A stretch of DNA of 64,000 bases from Homalodisca vitripennis (taxonomy: Eukaryota; Arthropoda; Insecta; Hemiptera; Cicadellidae): positions 194,857,501 through 194,921,500 of the forward strand of contig NC_060207.1 of assembly GCF_021130785.1 (NCBI RefSeq). The letters are read 5' to 3'. A program made the position numbers and the translations under genes. Every line of letters begins with the position of its first letter. The first letter of the stretch is position 1. Shown piece after piece: positions 29,741 to 41,561 of the stretch. The notes beneath the pieces were generated by a model. The model was not told the origin of the DNA. It did no database searches and saw only the letters and a program-made list of their open reading frames with translations.

Positions 29741-32340
29741 TATATTTTTCAAAATTAAATTAAAATATTTATCGACATCTGATTTTAATAATTTTGGCAA
29801 CAAACTCTTCAGAGAATAATTTAGAATATTAAAATGTAAAAAACGAAAATTTAAAAAGTCTGTATATATTTTCGTACTGAACCCCCTTAAGGAAATAGAG
29901 ATATGTCTTCATGCTAAATGAAGAGGTTGTCAATAAAAGCCTAACGTGGAGTATACAAAAATCCAATTATAAATATGATCCTTAACTTTTTTTAAATTCT
30001 GAAATGACTAAAATACCACAACAGATCTCTAAAGTAAGTAGATAATAGACCGTTTTATGTTTCTTGAAATGGTCTCATACATCGCATATGCAATATAGTA
30101 TTTTCATAAGAATGGCTTTCTAACGAAAACTACACAAATGATTTCAGAAGGTATATAAAGGTTGGAAACGGGTTATCTCAATACATTGATGAAGTGTTGT
30201 AAAATGCCTGAGTATAGCAATTTTAAGGCCCTTACAAGGACTCTCCCCTTTACGATCTTCTCCGGAACAAGTTAAGTTTGAGTCTGTTTGTAATTTTCAT
30301 TATTAAGTATCACACGGACGGATATAATATTAGATTTCAGATCCCCTATTACACTCCGTTCGAGAGCCACATATGTCACTGAAGTGACATGAAATCTCAC
30401 TTCATATCATCAGACTTGATGAGAACCGCAGTCTAGACCCATGGATAAGACAATATATGTTTACCTACATTTCTGCCTGCCCTTAAACTACCACTCAGTA
30501 ACCGACAACATGCTCTCAACATAGCTATGTTAATTCTAGGGTATAAAGAATGTCCTCTTTTAATTCGCATTATTTCATTTACTGGATAACTGGCCTCTAA
30601 TTCGCCCATTTGATACATTTGAAAAAATTTTCCAATTAAGAAAAAAAAACATGAACTTTGTATTTCAAAGACATTTAGAAAATTTACTTTATTGACTACA
30701 ACTCTAATTACAAAATGTAATGGATTTTATGAAAAATGTTTGACATGTTTTTAACTGTAATGACCATCCATATATAGTAAGAAAGGCTCTTCCAATGTAT
30801 CCACGTTTCAAATTATAATTCTCAGTGCATTAACCATTCTATTATGCTTGGATTTAGGTACCATGTCTGTTCGCACCGCTGATAACGACCGAAAAACATC
30901 CCTCGAAAACAGTAACTGTAAGGTTTTCTATCATGTAATACTGACGTATACTCATGATATCAGGATGGCAAAACTGAGCAACATCAATTGACTTGAGTGA
31001 CTCATTTATTCAATTGTAAATCAATTAGACTTGATTACAAAAGATAATTAATGAAAATCGCTGAATGTGAAAAAAGTTAAGGAGACTAATGGTTACATAT
31101 TAGATCTGAGGGTTAACTTGACTTGCCCAACACCATCACAACCAAACCTAATAGTAACTTGGCCTGACTATGAAATATCGACTAAAAGTACTGAAAGCAA
31201 ACCAATATCCCGGATAATGGTTTTGCTAGACTGTTTTATTGCATCGTGTTTATTTACCATAACGTATTCCCAAACTGCTTTAGTATCTGAAATATAATTA
31301 AAAGATTATGATAGTGAAGGTTCAGGTAAACCCTATAGGCACCTGCGGAGCTACCTAACCTTCACTGTTAAATATACTTTTAGTTAAACATTTTAACCAG
31401 ACATTTCCCTAAGTCTATTTACTATTGCTTCTAAAGTATAGTTTCAGTATTGATCTAAATTAATTTAGACCCAAGTACTGTTCTTAAGTTCATTAATAAA
31501 GCACACTGACTTCTTGTAGAAATGGAGGAAATAAGATGTAATTTTAAGAATTGCATATATTCCAAGAAATATCTCTGCTGGCTCAATGATTACCCAAATC
31601 ATAATGTAGCCTACGTTGGTAGACGCTTTCGTTTGCCGTCTGTTTTAGCAAACAACAAAATGGCGACACCCTTTGCCGGCACTGAGGATTGTAAATAGGA
31701 ATATTTGAATTTAATGTTTGATTTTGCCTTCAGCTAGAGTGGTTATTAGGTTATTTGTACAGGTATGTTAGTTATTAAGTTATTATATTACAATTATAAC
31801 TTGATTTATTTAAATAATTCATTCACTTTTCTAACCCAGTTACTCAGGTAAAGAAAGATTTTTCAAATTAGGGCGATTTCTTTCAAAAGTAATCTTTAGA
31901 TAGGGCTTATCTGAACTACGGACAAAGTGAGTTACTACTTACATTTACAGCAGTAACTTTGTAATGTTTAACTTTTTTATCTTTACACAAGTAAATTTCT
32001 AAATAAGCTAACCCTAGCTTTATAAAGCTCTAAATACTTAAGTAAAACAGGCTAGGGCATGCATATTAGCTTATATTTTGTATTCACTTTTTGAGATAAC
32101 CTTATACACTGTTATCATTGAAATATTTTTTTATAAAATCAAATATGCCATTAAAATTTTAATGTAGGTCTATCTTGACAACCCTTTAACTGGCAATTGC
32201 GTCATATATTTGGTAGTTTGGCCGCTCCTGTACTGGCAGACAGCAGTAAGCATACATTTCAGAAATCGGTTTTTTTCATATTTTCAATGTTTCAGTTTAA
32301 AACCGGTTATCAATTGACCTATCAATTTGAAGTTTAATAC
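29741..32340. other. unassigned AT-rich sequence
   Basis: I see no gene. Small features are an 18-bp palindrome ATGTCACTGAAGTGACAT near 30.38 kb, a 54-bp hairpin at 31313-31366, and a locally GC-richer patch at 31.64-31.69 kb (an ATG with 12 codons before a stop) that could be a promoter or 5' UTR of something unrecognised. Confidence 0.4.
31313..31366. repeat. small hairpin with 15-16-nt arms
   Basis: AGTGAAGGTT-c-AGGTA pairs with TACCTAACCTTCACT across a ~24-nt GC-richer loop containing CCCTATAGGCACCTGCGGAG. No function is evident. It may be the collapsed remains of a short inverted-repeat element. Confidence 0.6.
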
Positions 32341-33308
32341 TTGCTGACTGGGCCAAATGTCAGTTACGTCTGCTGTCATTGTGTTTTGATGTCTGTAATT
32401 GACTTATTTTTAGTTAGTTTAGTTTTAATAGTTAGTAGTATAATAGGGCTGATAAAGATGCATTCAATTTTAAGAACTCTTGAGTGATTTGGGAGAACTA
32501 TTTAGCTGAACGGTAACCATTGTCTAGTGAAGATGAACATTACAATTTTGAGAATTCTTTATTAGCTTGTTAAGCTTTAATTTTTTGTGAATAACAATAA
32601 TAAACAAGTATTATTAATCTTAGAATTTTCTGAAGACATTGATAAATAATAAGTCATATGTGTTAAAATTCTAATGTTGTTAAGCAATTGTACAAAAAGA
32701 CTGGAAATACAATGTAGTGGACTTTATGCAAAAGTTTAAAAATTACTAAAAAAGTAAACTTTTTGTAAGTAAAGTTGCTTAAACTATAAGTTTTTTGGTA
32801 GCCTAACTATAAAATCGTGTTTCTTTTGTGTATTTTTTAATTTAAATAAATCTTTCACACATGTAAAAGGTATTGCCAAGTTATACAAAATTCTTATCAA
32901 AACTGTCATAAAAAAAACAATAAAAATAATTTATCATTCCTAGAAATATTCAGAAAATAATTACATATATAGTCAAAAAATAAGTCATATGTAAGTTGAT
33001 TTTCCAATGTTCTAAATCAATTGTTCAAAAATGCTGAAAATACAATGTTAGTACATTTTGCCCTAAAGTCCAAAAATTGATAAAAAAGGTAAAGGGTCAA
33101 TCCATATGAAGTAGTCCAAAGATGGTTGCTTCAAAATTTTTATTTTATTTCATATTTTTACCATAGAAAGTATTTCATATTTTTACCATAGAAAGTACAA
33201 TTGATTAGAAGTACAAAAATACAACTATTTAAATTTTAAAATCTTATATAGCTGATGGTGGCCATTTTTCCATTGTTTGAACGCATATGTCCAGGGATTT
33301 CGAAGCTC

Positions 33309-34703
33309 TGCGCTAAATTAAATATCTCAGCTCCTATTAATCCTAGAACATTAAAATAAAAACCAATCTCTTCAGAAAGATCTGAACATTAATAAGGATG
33401 TATGAGTATGCACATAAAACAAAAAATATAAATCTAAATACCTGTTCAAAGTTTAACATAACAAGATTAGAAAAATGGATTTTCTAACATATTTTTATAC
33501 AATAAAGCAAATGACTAAGTGTTTGTTATTATTTTATCTGATAGATATAGGTGGTGGCTTTCTAAATTTTGAAAGTTAGAAGCTGTGATCTTGCATAAGG
33601 TTTTAAATAAAAATTTCCACTATCATAAAATTCTCAACATTTCTAAAGTTTTAAGCTTAATATCTCATGAAAATAAAAATTTTAAATTTGGCTCCAATTT
33701 AGTACTAAGTAAGAGTTAATGCTCTTACAAAAATTTAATTTTGTTAACTCGAAACTGGTTTCAAAGTTATAATAGATTGAAAAGTACTAAAATAAACATT
33801 ATATCGCTAACGACATAGCAGCATATATACTTATATTTTCGGTAGGGATTCTTTTTAAATTTGTAAATAAATGTGGTACTGCAAGCTAATAAACTTACCT
33901 TCATTTGTGTAGTTAATTAGCATTCAGAAGCTGCAAAATTTCATCACACAATGCTTGCATAATACTGTAGGTACGCCCTGCCCTGTTGTTGTTGTTAACT
34001 CTAATGGTTTCTCTTGCTTAATTCAAATGGTTCTTGATCCAGACGGTTAAAATATGAATATAACAATCATGTTCCAGGTTCACAGATTAAATCTTTCCAA
34101 CTATTTGTCATATGTACAGGCAATAATATCCTTTTCCTCCAAATGGAATGAAACATTGTCTGATGTTAGCATCTTGATAAATTTAAATGAAGTTATTAAT
34201 CCAGACGGTTCAAAAAATCAGCATAACAATCATGTTCCAGGTTCGCAGATTTTATCTTTTCATCTATTTGTCAGATGTACAAGCAATAATATCCTCTTCC
34301 TCCAAATGGAATGAAATTTTTATTTTCATGACCAATAGAGATATGAAGCTTCAAACTATTGAAGTGTTGAAAATTTTACGATTGTGAAAATTTTGATTTA
34401 AAAACCTTATGCAAGTCCACAGCTTGAAACATTCAGAATTTGGAGTACCCACCAATATCTATCAGATAAAACAATAACAAACACTTAGTCATTTGCTTTA
34501 TTGTATAAAAATATGTTAGAAAATCCATTTTTCTAATCTTGTTATGTTAAACTTTGAACAGGTATTTAGACTTATATTTTTTGTTTTATGTGCATATTCA
34601 TACATCCTTATTAATGTTCAGATATTTCTGAAGAGATTAGTTTTTATTTTAATGTTCTAGGATGAAGAGAAGCTGAGATATTTAGTTAGTTGAGTTAACA
34701 CAG
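33309..34703. mobile_element. foldback element inserted in the left arm of the large transposon
   Basis: 33309-33610 is the reverse complement of about 34390-34703 (for example TAAATATCTCAGC against GCTGAGATATTTA, and AACAAGATTAGAAAAATGGA on both arms). The insertion splits a stretch that is continuous in the right arm: ...GGATTTCGAAGCTC before it and GAGTCATTCCATGTC after it, against GGGATTTCAGAGCTCGTCAT in the right arm. No transposase is seen in its ~780-bp loop. Confidence 0.8.
34037..34330. repeat. 162-bp tandem duplication in the foldback loop
   Basis: ATCCAGACGGTT...AACAATCATGTTCCAGGTTC at 34037 recurs at 34199, including the TCCAAATGGAATGAAA block. Divergence is about ten percent. 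The overlapping short reading frames here are products of the repeat and I do not call them genes. Confidence 0.8.
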
Positions 34704-35064
34704 GAGTCATTCCATGTCAGTTCAACCAGACCATTTCACCCACCATCTCAGATTTGTATGAAACTTAGTAGCTTAGCTTTGTTCTATATGTAAAGATAGG
34801 TAAAACTACCAAATTTGGAATTTTTATCTCACTTAGTTTTCCAGTTATGGCACTTAAAAGATTTTACATCTTTTAATTCCCGCACTCTGGATAGCGCCAA
34901 ACAAAACATGATATAGAAAAAAAATAATTTCTCATTTCCTCCTTTGACACTCAATCTTTATAACATTTTCAAGACAGGATTTAATCAGAAAAACACAATA
35001 TATAATATTTAATAAGAAGCAATTCTGCATTTTGTAATATAAATGTATATATATATAATCGGTT

Positions 35065-35640
35065 TCACAGCGTATGTGGTCGCCTTCCGATTCCCAACTT
35101 CCACTCTTTCCTATCATTCCAATCACCAGGTCCCAAGTTCCGTTCCGACATTGCCTTCGATATCCCCTGCTTCCATGTTTCTCTAGGGCGCCCCCTCTTT
35201 CGTCGTTCTGTTGGTAGCCATTCCATAAGAATTTTTGGCAGACGTTCCTCATCCATTCGGTTTACATGGCCGAACCATACTAACTGTTTCTGTCTAATTG
35301 CTTCAACAATAGTTTCTTCTCGTTTCATCGTTCTTCTTATCTCCTCATTTCGCACTCTGTCTAATTTCGATTTCCGCGCAGCTCTTCTCAGGAAATCCAT
35401 TTCGGTGGACAATAGTTTATTTTCCATTTTTCTGGAGATTTGCCATGTTTCACTACCGTAGGTCAAAGTGCTTTTGACAATCGTGTCGTAAATATGCATT
35501 TTCGTTCTGTTTCTTACATCTTTCTGCCATAGGATGGAGTTAAGTGTTCCCGTAATTCTTCGTGCTCCGACTATCCTGTCATTGATCATTTTTTCACACT
35601 TGCCATATCGTGCCCAAGTATATGTACTCTTCACACCCAC
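35065..35640 (-). pseudogene. LINE polyprotein C-terminal region
   Basis: After the frameshift the 191-residue frame gives CEKMINDRIVGARR, TLTYGSETWQISRKMENKLL, LVWFGHVNRMDEERLPK and RRKRGRPRETWKQGISKAM, and ends IGRRPHTL-stop. This (WFGHVxRM... GRPxxTW) is the standard C-terminal block after the thumb in many insect endonuclease-RT LINEs. Apart from the single frameshift the sequence is well preserved, so the insertion is fairly young. Confidence 0.85.
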
Positions 35641-36175
35641 TAATTTTTTCTCCAGAGTTCAGTTGTAGGTCTTGCATTTGTCCTCCTATACATAAGTATT
35701 TGGTTTTCTTTAAATTTACTGCTAGTCCCCACTTTTTATATTCCTCCAGCAACTTCCTCGTCATATACTCTAAATCTTCAGGGTCTTGAGCGAGTACCAC
35801 CTGGTCGTCGGCATAATGCAGTGTATATAGCGTTCGATCACCCACTGAAATTCCCATTCCACTGCATTTCCGTCTCCATTTTGCTAATGCAGCATCGACG
35901 TATATGTTGAACAATATTGGTGACATGCAGCAACCTTGTCGGAGTCCTTTGCTGTCTGTAAAAATGGAAGTTAGACTATTACCGATTTTCACTTGTGCAG
36001 TATTGTTAGTGTACATTTCTTTGACGGTTTTTATAATCGGTATACCGATCTGTGATTCGTCTAGTACCTTAAAAAGGGTTTTGATTGGCACATTGTCATA
36101 CGCTTTTGTTAAGTCTACGAATAGTAGATCAGTACTTCTTCCCGTGGCTAATCTTTTTTCGGCCATTTGCATACT
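35594..36175 (-). pseudogene. LINE reverse transcriptase, catalytic part
   Basis: The frame shows LLFVDLTKAYDNVP (motif A), GLRQGCCMSPILFNIYVDAA (motif B), LHYADDQVVLA (motif C, Y-A-D-D) and AVNLKKTKYLCIG. The frame also reads through the flanking target duplicate upstream to an ATG at 36199, so that ATG is host-derived. It ends in a frameshift near 35600-35640, where both frames read the same EYIYLG-type strand. An RTE-like endonuclease-RT element is likely; the clade is not proven. Confidence 0.8.
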
Positions 36176-36459
36176 TAATATAAATGTAAGTATGTTCATT
36201 TAGAGGTTTTGATTGAATTAAGTATGTAAGTTGTTCACGGATGTAGGGTGTTCACCTTTCAAATTACATGCATTGAATGAAAACTCCAAAATTAGTTATG
36301 CTCAAAATAAACTAGAAAAACTACATAAAAATGTTACAATGAAAATTAAGACAGTTTTAGATGTTGAAGTGTCATCAAAAGTACCTGAATTATAACAAAA
36401 TACTGAGCAAAAAGCAGCAGAAATGGACTTACTTGTTGAGAACATAAAAAGTGAACTGA

Positions 36460-38290
36460 CCAAACTTTCAACAAAGAAGAAAATACAACTATTGACAATT
36501 CCTGTATCACTGAATTAGTCAAGAACAAACATCAAAGATACTTTTAAAGTGTCCGATTATTCTGCAAGATAAACAAAAAAATTATATAAAGAAATAGGGT
36601 TTTTGGCAGAATTTGAAGCAAGGAAAGGAAAGAAACTGAGTCCTGAGGTTGTTTAGTTATTTATCAATTTTTATCAGAGTGATGAGCAGTCGAGAGTTTT
36701 AACTGGTATGAAAGATGTAATAAGCTTAGGGAAAAAAAACAATATGAGAAGAAAAGATTAATTTAAAGTAATCTTAATGGAATGTTTGCAAACTTTAAAT
36801 GGAAATATGCTGAAATAAAAATAGGGTTTCCTAAGTTTTGTACGCTTCAATCCAAATTGTTTGTTCTGGTTGGTGCCAGTGGAACTCACTCTGTCTGTGT
36901 ATGTACTATCCATCAAAATGTAATACTTCTAATGCATGCAGCACAACTATAAGACAGTTACAAAGATCTACAAAAACTGGTTTTGTATGAAAATTCAAAT
37001 CAAAACTGTGTGTTTAGGCGATGTGAAAAATGTCCATCTAAAGAAAATCTGACCACATTCTTACAAACCAAGTTTGAAAACTATTGAAGAAGATGATAGA
37101 ATAGATTACAAGCAATGGGTTGCTACAGAACGGACGCAGATGGTAACACAAATATCAACTATTGATGAATTTGTTGATGAACTGATGTCCTGAGCAGAAA
37201 AGTTAATCCCTTATTCTTACATTGCCAAAAGCCAGTCAAGCTATTTTAAAAGCATTAAAGATGCTTGTGAGTCAAATATAGCCATCATATTAATGGTTTT
37301 TAGTGAAAATTATTCATTTATGATTCAAGACGAGGTCCAGGGTTATCACTGGACCTCAGACTCCTGTACTGTCCATCCAGCAATCATCAATTTATGTATT
37401 GACCAGGAAAAAAAGTCTCATCCCACTATATCGTTTCCGATGATTTGAATCATGATGTTTGTATGGTTTATAAAATTCAAGAAACCCTAATAAAATTTGT
37501 CATGGACAATTTTCCTAACATCACAGATGGTCATTAGTACAGTGACGGTTGTACAGGGGAGAACAAGAACAAATACAACTTCATGAACCTTTCACTTCAT
37601 GAAAAAGACTTCAAAATTAAAGGCCAATGGTCTGTCTTCGCTACAAGCCATGGCAAAACAGAATGTGACCGTATTGGAGGAACTGTTAAACAGTTGGCGC
37701 AAAAAGCAAGTCATCAAAGACCTCTTGACAATCAAATACTGACTGCAACTACCTTTTTTCAATTTTTTCAATCCAACATTGCCAAAATCAATTTCCACCT
37801 CATCTCAAAAGACTCAGTAGATCAGATTCGTTGTAAGCTCGAAGAACGCTTTGAAGATCTATATACCCTTCCATGTACTAGACTGTTTCACAACTACAGA
37901 TCCCTCATCTTTTTTGGAACTATATAAGCAAGGCGAGTCAGTTGCGATAAAAAACCAAGTCTAACATTCAACTTGAGAAGAGGATTAACTTTAAATGTTA
38001 AAGAAGAAGATCTATATCCCTCTCGCTTCATTGCTTGTACATATGACAATTTCTGGTACTATGAAATAATAACAAATATTGCCAAAGAAGATGGAGATGT
38101 AACAGTAAAGTTTCTTCACCCAGCAGGACCAACCCTTTCTTTTTACTGACCCAGACGAGATGATGTATGTGATGTGCCAATTCCACACATCCTTGCAGTG
38201 GTTGAGCCTCCTCACACCTCAACGGGAAGGACTTTTCAATTTCCTACCAGAGTGCACCAGATTAGTTAAAAATATATTCAAACAAAAAAA
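36460..38290 (+). pseudogene. transposase of the large inverted-repeat element, multiply broken
   Basis: Plus-strand fragments in all three frames keep one order: AEFEARKGKKLSPEVV, VLVGASGTHSVCVCTIHQNV, VFSENYSFMIQDEVQGYHWT, and (from 37583) NLSLHEKDFKIKGQWSVFAT, SHGKTECDRIGGTVK and SVDQIRCKLEERFEDLYTLP. I recognise this as a protein family that recurs in arthropod and cnidarian genomes, with acidic positions in the ENYSF block and just before the NLSLHE block, consistent with a DDE-type transposase. I cannot assign it to a named superfamily. At least six stops or frameshifts make it a pseudogene. Confidence 0.6.
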
Positions 38291-40017
38291 TTAGTCCATT
38301 AGCTTGCAAATCTTTTCTGTAAAATGGGTTTAATGATATGCATTTGGTGTGTGTAAGTACAAATTTCGGTATACTGAATCTTTACGTAAATGTTAAGTTT
38401 ATATTTTATATTATATTATATACTGAACCTATGAATCATATCTGAACTCAAATATTTTTAATTCACATTGCTTACTGTTAACTATACTTTTCCAAATATT
38501 AAAATGCAGTTTATGTCTTTCCTTTAAAAGCTATATTTATTCATTGTTATTGAAAGAACCTTACATCGCTTGTAATTAAATATTGAAACTTGCAATGCAT
38601 TTTAGAAATAAAATGAGCAAAATACACAGAATCTTTGTTTTACTAAATTAAAACCCATATTATGCTGAAAATAATGAAAAAAAAGATTTCTTGATTATCT
38701 CATTCCCTTTTTGAGATACTGAATTTAACATTAAACCATGTTTGCGGTTTTTCAACTAAAACAAATCAAAAATGTAATTTTTATAATATTTTAGGTTCAA
38801 CTTAGACTATTTAAGTCATTTTTTCAGATTCCTTAGTACTCAAGGGATCTGCCTTGAAAATTTCATAAAGATTAAGTGTTAAATGAGGAAATGAGAAATT
38901 ATTTTCTTTTCTATGTCATGTTTTGTTTGGTGCTATCCAGAGTGCGGGAATTGAAAAACTTTAAAGTCCCATAACTGGAAAACTAAGGGAGATAAAAAGT
39001 CAAAATTTGGTAGTTTTACTTATCTTTACATGTAAAACAAAGCTACCAAGTTTCATACAAATCTGAGATGGTGGGTGAAAAAATTATTTTTATGTGGTTG
39101 AATTGGCGTGGAATGACGAGCTCTGAAATCCCTGATATTAAGTGTTGAAACAATGGGAAAATGGCTGCCATCAGCCAAATAATATTTTAAAATTTAAATA
39201 ATTGTATTTTTTACTTCCAATAAATTGTACTTTCTATGGTAAAAATATGAAATAAAATACAAATCTTGAAGCAACCACCTTTGGACCACTTGATATGGAT
39301 TGACCCTTTTCCTTTTTTATCAATTTTGGACTTTTGGGCAAAATGCACTAACATTGTATTTTCAGCCTTTTTGAACAATTGATTTACAACACTAACAATT
39401 CAACCTATATATGACTTATTTTCCGGCTATATACATCATTATTTTCTTAATATTTCTAGGAATAATAAATTATTTTTTTTAAGTCAGTTTTGATAAGAAT
39501 TTTTAATAACTTGTCACTACCTTTATACATGTGTGAAAGAATTATTTAAATTCCAAAATATACAAAAGAAGCACGTTTTTTTAGTTAGGCTACCACAAAA
39601 TTTATAGTTTTAGTGACTTTAATTACAAAAGTTTACTTCTTTAACAATTTTAAACTTTTGCGTCAAATTCACTACATTGTATTTCCAGCCTTTTTGTACA
39701 ATTGCTTAACAACAATGGAATTTCAACATATATGACTTATTATTTATCAATGTCTTCAGAAAATTCAAGGAATAATAATACTTGTCTATTATTGTTACTC
39801 TATTGTTATTCACAATAAATTGAACCTTAACAAGCTAATAAAGAATTTTCAAAATTGTAATGTTTATCTTCAGTAGACAATGGTTACTCTTCAGCTAAAT
39901 AGTTCTCCCAAATCACTCGAGAGTTCCTAAAATTGAATGCATCTTCAGTCAATTGCAGACATCAAAACACAGTGACAGCAGATGTAACTGACAGTCGGCT
40001 CAGTGGACTGTCAGTCA

Positions 40018-40170
40018 ACAATGGAAAAATGTCTGCCATCGGCTAAAAGATTTTAAAAATTAAAATAATTTTTTTGTACTTCAAATATATTGTACTTTCA
40101 AGAATAAAAATATTTAAAATTAAAAAAATTATTAAGCAACCAAATAATTTTTTCTGGACCACTTGATGTG
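40018..40170. repeat. direct repeat of a right-arm segment of the large transposon
   Basis: AACAATGGAAAAATGTCTGC...GGACCACTTGAT matches 39149-39300 in the same orientation (about 870 bp apart) with moderate divergence. It suggests a tandem duplication of the element's end, or a second decayed copy abutting it. Confidence 0.6.
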
Positions 40171-40805
40171 GTCTATATTTTTGTTAAGTCCCACATTGTG
40201 CATCTTTTGTATATTTTGGAATGTATATAAAACTTTCTCATGTATGATAAGATAGTGTAAAGTTATAAAAAAACTGCTTATCATGTCCTTTCAAACACCA
40301 AATTTTTTAAAATAACAAAATAATAAAAATATTTTAGCCCATTATTTTTTGTTTAAATATTTTGAAATAATGATATATAATAAGTTGTATATTTGTCAAA
40401 TTTTTAGAGGTATATAACAGTTTTAAAGGTATGGTGTAATTCTCTACAATCACCAAACCAACTTTGTTTTTTGTGAAATGATTGAAATATATTACAAAGT
40501 GAACATTTAAAATTAACACAAATATACAGGGTGTTCATTTGAAAACTTCAAACTTGTACTAAAAGACTTATAGTCCAAATATTAACATTGAAAAGTACAA
40601 AAGTACTTTTGTGATGTGTCTGACAAAGATAGTCTTGCTATCGAAAGGCCTCACAAAATTAAAAGTTTTAAATATTGGTTTATGTGTTTGAATGTAAATA
40701 AGTTATACAAAAGTCTGTTGTCTCTGATTATTTAATTTACACGTACCACTGTTCCTTTTAAATAGATAACTTATTACTGGTCGTGTACTAGTTATTATTT
40801 ATGTT

Positions 40806-41370
40806 ATTGATAGTTTACTTTTGTCTTGCTGATCATTTAATTGTTCACTTATTATTATTGTTGTTTTGTTGATGCATATATAACTATGTACCCTTATATT
40901 GGCTTTGCTGTAGACAATAGATGGAATAAAATTAAATGAAATAAGAGTATCAGTATTCAATAAAAAGTGTATTATTATTGAACTGTTATTCGTTTACTGA
41001 GGAAGATTCTTGCTAATCATGTAATTGTTTACTTATTGTTATTGTTGTTTTTTATGCATACTACATACACAAACACACTACACATACTAACTATATGCAC
41101 ATTTATTGGCTGTGCTGTAGAAAATAGATGGAATGAAATAAGAGTCGCAGTATTTAAGAAAAAGGTATATTATTATTGGACTGTTATTCGTTTACTGAGG
41201 AACATTCTTGCTGATCATATAATTGTTTACTTATTGTTATTGTTGTTTTTTATGCATATAATAACTATGTACATTTATTGGCTTTGCTGTAAAAAATAGA
41301 TGGAATGTAATAAGAGTCGCAGTATTGAAGAAAAAAGTATATTATTATTGAACTGTTATTAATTTACTGA
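40806..41370. repeat. three-copy ~185-bp tandem repeat
   Basis: Units contain TTTACTGAGGAAnATTCTTG, TTATTGTTATTGTTGTTTT, GCATATATAACTATGTAC, GGCTTTGCTGTA and a block like ATAGATGGAATGAAATAAGAGTCGCAGTATT. Copies begin near 40806, 40995 and 41180, with a fourth partial copy to 41370. The 87-residue reading frame across two copies is repeat-derived. It lies just upstream of the first visible Hcf exon. Confidence 0.8.
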
Positions 41371-41501
41371 GGAATATATAATATCTCAAAAATTATTATT
41401 TCCTATGTGAATTTTTTAAAGCATTGATTTGAAAGTATGAAGATTAGTTGAAATTAGTATACTTGGTCTAAGGTGAAAGTTAATGTTTGGATTTGTTACA
41501 G

Positions 41502-41561
41502 ACATTTTTTACACCTTCTACAGCAATGGAAGAACTGATGCTGGCAACGGATTTATTAGGT
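41502..41561 (+). CDS. Hcf: host cell factor (Hcf) exon, linker
   Basis: The acceptor (gttacag) is at 41501 and the donor gtaagc at 41562. The exon is 20 codons in phase 0, TFFTPSTAMEELMLATDLLG. It is placed in Hcf because the splice phases carry it, without a stop, through the following acidic exons into the diagnostic FN3 exons. An alternative donor two bases upstream (gtgtaag) would break the frame of the next exon. This peptide alone is not diagnostic. Confidence 0.6.

Larger units (their letters stand above)
35048..36175 (-). mobile_element. 5'-truncated LINE with 13-bp target duplication
   Basis: TAATATAAATGTA flanks both sides (35035-35047 and 36176-36188), a target-site duplication of the size made by target-primed reverse transcription. 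On the minus strand the RT starts abruptly inside the fingers, and the 3' end runs into ATTATATATATA, a short-repeat tail instead of poly(A). It is inserted inside the large inverted-repeat transposon and is therefore younger than it. Confidence 0.85.
32341..40013. mobile_element. large inverted-repeat DNA transposon (7.7 kb), decayed and nested
   Basis: The left arm (32341-33308 continuing at 34704-34945) is the reverse complement of the right arm (about 38870-40013). Shared landmarks are GTCAGTTACGTCTGCTGTCA with TTTTGATGTCTG, the GTCAATCCATATGAAGTAGT region and the TCATTCCATGTCAGTTCAAC region. The left arm is split by a 1.4-kb foldback element. A LINE lies between the left arm and a decayed plus-strand transposase. 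Terminal repeats of ~1.2 kb are unusually long for a cut-and-paste element. A ~150-bp stretch of the right arm (39149-39300) recurs just outside it (40018-40170), so the exact tip is uncertain and no target duplication was identified. Confidence 0.75.

Noticed and set aside
31672..31710. ATGGCGACACCC... as the first exon of a host gene
   Set aside because: The context looks like a start in a GC-richer patch, but only 12 codons precede a stop, no convincing donor fits, and no downstream exon connects.
40806..41370. CRISPR-like array
   Set aside because: Unit length is about 185 bp with no short repeats separated by unique spacers, and the DNA is eukaryotic.
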